Shown here: in pieces, positions 6,232-9,184 of the stretch
Layout: every line of letters starts with the position of its first letter
Position numbering within the stretch: the first letter of the stretch is position 1
NCBI GenBank assembly: GCA_051646105.1
Contig: JBOFCO010000186.1
Location: 1 to 9,184, forward strand
Source of the DNA: JBOFCO01 sp051646105
GTDB taxonomy: Bacteria; Pseudomonadota; Alphaproteobacteria; Rhodobacterales; Rhodobacteraceae
Direction of reading: 5' to 3'
Length of the DNA: 9,184 nucleotides
Position numbers and translations under genes: made by a program
The notes under the pieces: generated by a model
Told to the model about the DNA's origin: nothing
Databases searched by the model: none
Seen by the model: the letters and a program-made list of their open reading frames with translations, nothing else

Positions 6232-7011
6232 TCACAGCCCCAGTGCGCGGTCCAGATGCACATAGCCGCCATCCACGAACAGCCATTGTCCGGTGGTGTG
6301 GCTGGCACGGTCCGACAGCAGAAACACGATGGTGTCCGCCATTTCCCGCGCCGTGGTCATGCGCTGACCATAGGGGATGCGCCTTTCGATCTCTGCCCGC
6401 GCGGCGACCGGATCGGAAAACGTCTGAAGCCAGCTTTCATACATGGGCGTCCATGTTTCGGCGGGAAGCACGGCATTCACCCTGACGCCAAAAGGGGCCA
6501 GCGCTGCCGCCCATTCCCGCGTCAGGCCCAGCTGCGCCGCCTTTGCCGCCACATAGGCCGAGGTGTTTCCCTGCCCGGTCAGCGCCGTCTTGGACGACAC
6601 ATTGACGATAGCCCCTTTCGCCGCTTTCAGATTGTCCAGCAGCAGATGCGCCAGCAGGTAATAATGGATCAGGTTCTGGTCGAGCGAGGCGCGAAAGGCA
6701 TCCGGCCCGGCCTCCAGTCCCACGCCGTCGTTGGTGCCGGCGTTGTTCACCAGCCCATCGATCCTGCCCCAGCGACTGCGCGCCTGCTCGACGGCAGCGC
6801 GCACCTGATCGTCATGGCGCAAGTCAACCTGCACCCAACCCGCCTGCGGGCTGAGAATGGCCAGTTTTTCCAGAAACGCAGGTTCGGGCGCGCGACGGGC
6901 AAAGATGACCGGCACAGCACCCTCCCCGGCCAGCACCTCGCTCACCGCGCCGCCGATGCCTGCACCGCCGCCGGTGACGATGACGACCTTGCCCTTTATC
7001 CCCAGGTCCAT
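6232..7011 (-). CDS. SDR-family oxidoreductase, L-fucose dehydrogenase type
   Basis: A 259-residue classical short-chain dehydrogenase. It has the cofactor loop TGGGAGIG (13-20), NNAG (89-92), Asn113, Ser139/140, and the catalytic pair Tyr153 and Lys157 (YVAAK). The C-terminal stretch, with TGQGNTSAY (145-153), ETWTPMYESWLQTF (185-198), RASHTTGQWLFVDGGY (235-250) and VHLDRAL (251-257), is as I remember it from bacterial L-fucose dehydrogenases, which oxidise L-fucose to L-fuconolactone with NAD(P)+. The neighbouring hydrolase and SDR fit the later steps of the same pathway. The ATG lies 8 bases after the hydrolase stop, with AGGA (7018-7021) upstream. A different sugar or a general 3-oxoacyl-type substrate cannot be excluded. 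It is the last gene of its operon. Confidence 0.82.
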   Translation of the reverse strand: MDLGIKGKVVIVTGGGAGIGGAVSEVLAGEGAVPVIFARRAPEPAFLEKLAILSPQAGWVQVDLRHDDQVRAAVEQARSRWGRIDGLVNNAGTNDGVGLEAGPDAFRASLDQNLIHYYLLAHLLLDNLKAAKGAIVNVSSKTALTGQGNTSAYVAAKAAQLGLTREWAAALAPFGVRVNAVLPAETWTPMYESWLQTFSDPVAARAEIERRIPYGQRMTTAREMADTIVFLLSDRASHTTGQWLFVDGGYVHLDRALGL

Positions 7012-7019
7012 GCCTGTTC

Positions 7020-7874
7020 CTATGTTCTGACGACCTTTTGCGTCTGCGCTCCCAGCCGGTCGATGCCAAGGCGGATCACTTCGCCGCCGTTCAGATAGCG
7101 GGGCGGCTTCTTGCCCATCCCCACACCGGGCGGGGTGCCAGTGGAAATCACGTCACCCGGTTGCAGCGACATGAAGCGCGACAGGTAACTGACCAGATGT
7201 GCCACGCCGAAGACCATGGTTGCGGTATTGCCGGTCTGCATCCGCTCGCCATCCACATCCAGCCACATGGCAAGATTGCCGACATCGCCAACCTCGTCCT
7301 TCGTTACCAGCCAGGGGCCGGTGGGGCCAAAGGTGTCACAACCTTTTCCCTTGTCCCAGGTGCCGCCACGTTCGATCTGGTATTCGCGTTCGGACACATC
7401 GTTGATGACGCAATAGCCTGCGACATGGTCCAGCGCATCGGCTTCGTCGATGTATTTGCCGCCGGTGCCAATCACCACTCCCAGCTCCACTTCCCAATCC
7501 GTCTTCTGAGATCCGCGCGGGATTTCCACGGTGTCATCGGGGCCGATCACGGCACTTGTCCATTTGTTGAACACCACCGGTTCCGGCGGTACAGGATGCC
7601 CGCTTTCGGCGGCATGGTCGGCATAGTTGAGCCCGATGCAGATGAACTTGCCAATGTTGCCCACGCAAGGCCCAAGCCGCAGGTCCTGTTGGGGGGTGCC
7701 CGCAATCAGCGGCAGCTTTGCCGGATCCAGCGTGGCGAGCTTTGCCAGCGAGGCGGGCGAAAGAGCGGCGCCACCCACATCGGAGATCACCCCTGACAGA
7801 TCGCGGACATGTCCATCAGCGTCCAGCAGGCCCGGCTTTTCCTGGCCCCTCGGCCCATAGCGCAACAGTTTCAT
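7020..7874 (-). CDS. FAH-family hydrolase, probable 2,4-diketo-3-deoxy-L-fuconate/rhamnonate hydrolase
   Basis: A 284-residue fumarylacetoacetate-hydrolase-fold enzyme. Visible motifs: FICIGLNYADHAAESG (77-92), PVVFNKWTSAVIGP (99-112), DWEVELGVVIG (126-136, with metal ligands Glu128 and Glu130), YCVINDVSERE (154-164, with Asp159) and GDVISTGTPPGVG (240-252). Proteins of this subgroup are often auto-annotated as ureidoglycolate lyase. Characterised members in sugar clusters cleave 2,4-diketo-3-deoxy acids to pyruvate plus lactate, as in the fucose and rhamnose (LRA6) routes. The SDR genes on both sides support the sugar role, and no purine genes are present. The start at 7874 follows a 33-base gap and has only a weak GGAA site. 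The exact stereochemistry of the substrate is not visible. Confidence 0.85.
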   Translation of the reverse strand: MKLLRYGPRGQEKPGLLDADGHVRDLSGVISDVGGAALSPASLAKLATLDPAKLPLIAGTPQQDLRLGPCVGNIGKFICIGLNYADHAAESGHPVPPEPVVFNKWTSAVIGPDDTVEIPRGSQKTDWEVELGVVIGTGGKYIDEADALDHVAGYCVINDVSEREYQIERGGTWDKGKGCDTFGPTGPWLVTKDEVGDVGNLAMWLDVDGERMQTGNTATMVFGVAHLVSYLSRFMSLQPGDVISTGTPPGVGMGKKPPRYLNGGEVIRLGIDRLGAQTQKVVRT

Positions 7875-7907
7875 CGGCAGGTTCCAGTTCTATCTTGAAA
7901 TCAGGGT

Positions 7908-8657
7908 TCAGATGGTCACGCCGCCGTCAACAAGCAGTGTCTGTCCGGTGACAAAGCGGCTTTCCCCGGACAACAGGTAGACCACCATCGGGGCTATGTC
8001 GGCAACCGTTGCCAATCGTCCCATAGGCTGCCGGGCAATGAAATCCTGTTCGGCTTGCACGGGATCGGCGGCAGCGGCAATGCGTCCGCGCAGCGACGGT
8101 GTGTCGACCGTGCCGGGGCAGATCGCATTGCAGCGCAGGCCGGTTTTGACGAAATCGGCGGCGATGGATTTGGTATAACCGATCACGGCAGCCTTGGTCG
8201 CGCCATAGGCGCAGCGGTTGGCAAATCCCTTTATGCTGGATGCCATGGACGCCATGTTCAGGATTGCCGCCCCTTCTGCGCCGCTCGCACGGTCCAGCAG
8301 GCCGGGCAGGAAAGCCCGGGTGACGCGGTGCATGGCGTGAATGTTCAGTTCAAAGCTGAAATCCCAGTCCTCATCCGTCACGTCCAGCGCCGTGCCATTC
8401 ACCACCACCCCCGCGCAGTTGAACAGCCCGTCCAGTGGCGGCAGGTCCGCCGCCAGTGCCGAAACCGCCCTGCCGTCGGTAACATCGACGGCGTGGGGGA
8501 CGATGCCGGGGGCGTCCGCAGCAAGCTGTTCAAGCGCTTTCGTGTTGATGTCGATGGCGTGGACTTCGGCACCTTCGGCCAGACAGGCCAGCGCAGAGGC
8601 CCGGCCGATGCCCTGGCCAGCAGCAGTAATCAGCAGGCGCTTGCCGGACAGGCGCAT
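7908..8657 (-). CDS. SDR-family oxidoreductase, BDH2 / 2-keto-3-deoxy-L-fuconate dehydrogenase type
   Basis: A 249-residue short-chain dehydrogenase, close to the length of human BDH2 (DHRS6). Features: TAAGQGIG cofactor loop (11-18), Asp36 in AIDIN (acidic, favouring NAD), NCAG (80-83), DWDFSFELNI (97-106), Ser137, Tyr151 and Lys155 (YGATK), and NRCAYGATKAAVIGYTKS (147-164). Arg148 matches, from memory, the BDH2 arginine that holds the substrate carboxylate. Bacterial relatives oxidise 2-keto-3-deoxy-L-fuconate (or rhamnonate) at C4, giving the diketo acid that the next gene's FAH enzyme would cleave. ATG 8657 is preferred over ATG 8699 because it matches the family N-terminus and has GGAG and CGGA purine runs upstream. 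It is the first gene of a three-gene operon. Confidence 0.87.
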   Translation of the reverse strand: MRLSGKRLLITAAGQGIGRASALACLAEGAEVHAIDINTKALEQLAADAPGIVPHAVDVTDGRAVSALAADLPPLDGLFNCAGVVVNGTALDVTDEDWDFSFELNIHAMHRVTRAFLPGLLDRASGAEGAAILNMASMASSIKGFANRCAYGATKAAVIGYTKSIAADFVKTGLRCNAICPGTVDTPSLRGRIAAAADPVQAEQDFIARQPMGRLATVADIAPMVVYLLSGESRFVTGQTLLVDGGVTI

Positions 8658-8711
8658 TGTTCCGGTTCTCCGTTCCGCCCGCGATTGCCACGGGCGCATT
8701 CATATACGGAA

Positions 8712-8741
8712 AAAGTATTCACAGATAAATTTCCATTTCAA
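8712..8741 (-). promoter_or_regulatory. Putative promoter of the SDR-hydrolase-SDR operon
   Basis: On the minus strand TTGAAA (8741-8736) and TACTTT (8717-8712) are 18 bases apart; AATACT (8719-8714) at 16 bases is an alternative -10. The segment is distinctly AT-rich for this genome. The -35 overlaps the 10-mer shared with the other intergenic region, so a bound regulator would block it. Confidence 0.45.
8729..8738. promoter_or_regulatory. Shared motif ATTTCCATTT (second copy at 5291-5300), candidate regulator site
   Basis: The 10-mer ATTTCCATTT is found at 8729-8738 and, in the same orientation, at 5291-5300. Shorter versions of CATTTC occur at 5339, 8734 and 8765. These are the only two promoter-bearing intergenic regions of the two catabolic operons. 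A common binding site for the RpiR-family regulator is the simplest reading, but AT-rich promoters share short words by chance. Confidence 0.4.
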
Positions 8742-8811
8742 CGGCTTTAGTCGACGCGATCTGTCATTTCAGGAATTCCGGCAGTTTCTTCCAGTTTTGC
8801 TGCGACCGGCG

Positions 8812-8839
8812 TTGACTCCGCGCCGTGCATGTCTATAAG
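8812..8839 (+). promoter_or_regulatory. Strong sigma-70-type promoter of rpsD
   Basis: TTGACT (8812-8817) and TATAAG (8834-8839) each match five of six consensus bases, with a 16-base spacer. It is the best promoter in the window, as expected for a ribosomal protein gene. Transcription would begin near 8846, leaving a leader of about 150 bases. Confidence 0.75.
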
Positions 8840-8847
8840 CGCGCCCT

Positions 8848-8973
8848 GTCCCGGTCGCAGGTCTGCCTGTGGCCGGGACTTCATTTGGTGTTGGTGGCCC
8901 CCGCAAGGGGATGCCTGTCGTTCCTGCGAAAGCGGGGAAAAGGACAACGCCCTTCATAGCCACCTTGGGTGGC
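8848..8973 (+). promoter_or_regulatory. Structured rpsD 5' leader (four hairpins)
   Basis: Hairpin 1 (8848-8879) has a 14-bp stem, two of the pairs being G-U, and a TCTG tetraloop; it sits at the predicted 5' end of the mRNA. Hairpin 2 (8896-8915) closes CCCC/GGGG on a GCAA tetraloop. Hairpin 3 (8921-8938) has a 7-bp stem on a GAAA tetraloop and can be extended by TGTC/GACA (8916-8919 with 8943-8946). Hairpin 4 (8959-8973) is GCCACC/GGTGGC, ten bases before AAGGAG. S4 controls its own synthesis through mRNA structure in other bacteria, so an autoregulatory leader is plausible. No known leader family was recognised. Confidence 0.5.
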
Positions 8974-8995
8974 GCACGTAAGAAGGAGATCAGCG

Positions 8996-9184
8996 GTGAC
9001 CAAACGCACCACTGCCAAGTACAAGATCGATCGCCGCATGGGCGAAAACATCTGGGGCCGCCCGAAATCGCCGCTGAACAAGCGCGAATACGGCCCCGGC
9101 CAGCACGGCCAGCGCCGCAAGAACAAGCTGTCCGACTTTGGCACCCAGCTGCGCGCCAAGCAGAAGCTGAAGGGCTATTACGGC
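8996..9184 (+). CDS. rpsD: 30S ribosomal protein S4, N-terminal fragment (cut by window edge)
   Basis: The 63 visible codons encode the N-terminus of S4, with KYKIDRRMGENIWGRPKSP, EYGPGQHGQRR and the Q-L-R-A-K-Q-K-L-K stretch that opens the S4 core. S4 binds 16S rRNA, is a primary assembly protein of the small subunit, and in other bacteria represses its own mRNA. The sequence is of the Rhodobacterales type and lacks the zinc-binding cysteines of some S4 forms. The start is a GTG with an excellent AGAAGGAGAT site (8981-8990) before it. The gene is transcribed away from the SDR operon and the remaining two thirds lie beyond the right edge. Confidence 0.97.
   Translation, partial: MTKRTTAKYKIDRRMGENIWGRPKSPLNKREYGPGQHGQRRKNKLSDFGTQLRAKQKLKGYYG

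Larger units (their letters stand above)
8658..8995. other. Gene-free region: promoter of the SDR operon, rpsD promoter and rpsD leader
   Basis: No coding sequence is supported in these 338 bases. From left to right: a short untranslated leader of the SDR operon (8658-8710), its AT-rich promoter (8711-8745), a segment with CATTTCA (8765-8771) and the palindrome GGAATTCC (8772-8779), the rpsD promoter (8812-8839), and a leader of about 150 bases with several hairpins ending at the rpsD ribosome binding site. Confidence 0.8.

Noticed and set aside
8658..8699. Upstream ATG at 8699 as the start of the BDH2-type gene
   Set aside because: The extra 14 residues are absent from the family and no ribosome binding site precedes that ATG.
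8747..9159. Small minus-strand open frames over the rpsD leader and start
   Set aside because: They run through the rpsD promoter, hairpins and the start of rpsD; their peptides are the translations typical of palindromic repeats and have no ribosome binding sites.

Overview
The window looks like a chromosomal segment of an alphaproteobacterium of the Rhodobacteraceae, probably Paracoccus-like. GC is high throughout, genes are tightly packed in operons, the uptake system is a TRAP transporter, and the N-terminus of ribosomal protein S4 at the right edge is of the Rhodobacterales type. Genus is an inference from remembered sequences, not from a search.

Layout. (1) Positions 5222 down to 1, minus strand: a six-gene operon reading N-formylglutamate-amidohydrolase-family enzyme, TRAP small permease (dctQ type), TRAP large permease (dctM type), Tat-exported TRAP binding protein (dctP type), glutamine-synthetase-family ligase, aldehyde dehydrogenase (only its first 23 codons are inside the window). 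(2) 5223-5358: a divergent regulatory region. (3) 5359-6231, plus strand: an RpiR/MurR-family regulator whose stop codon directly abuts that of the next gene. (4) Positions 8657 down to 6232, minus strand: a three-gene operon reading SDR of the BDH2 / 2-keto-3-deoxy-fuconate dehydrogenase type, FAH-family diketo-deoxy-sugar-acid hydrolase, SDR of the L-fucose dehydrogenase type. (5) 8658-8995: a 338-base gene-free region holding the promoter of that operon, a strong promoter for rpsD and a highly structured rpsD leader. (6) 8996-9184, plus strand: start of rpsD.

How the genes may work together. Operon 1 resembles the core of a gamma-glutamylation route for amines (PuuA-like ligase, PuuC-like aldehyde dehydrogenase) combined with a dedicated TRAP importer and an amidohydrolase that could release the glutamate at the end. 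An amine-oxidising enzyme is not in the window and might lie beyond the left edge. Operon 2 carries the first step and the last two steps of the non-phosphorylated L-fucose pathway, which yields pyruvate and lactate; the lactonase and dehydratase are absent. The two operons may share the RpiR-family regulator, because the 10-mer ATTTCCATTT occurs in both intergenic promoter regions. This link is a hypothesis.

No tRNA gene, insertion sequence, CRISPR array or integrase was seen. The most notable points are the amine-type TRAP operon with a built-in amidohydrolase, the shared promoter motif, an apparent loss of the usual ligand-binding arginine in the binding protein, and the multi-hairpin rpsD leader.
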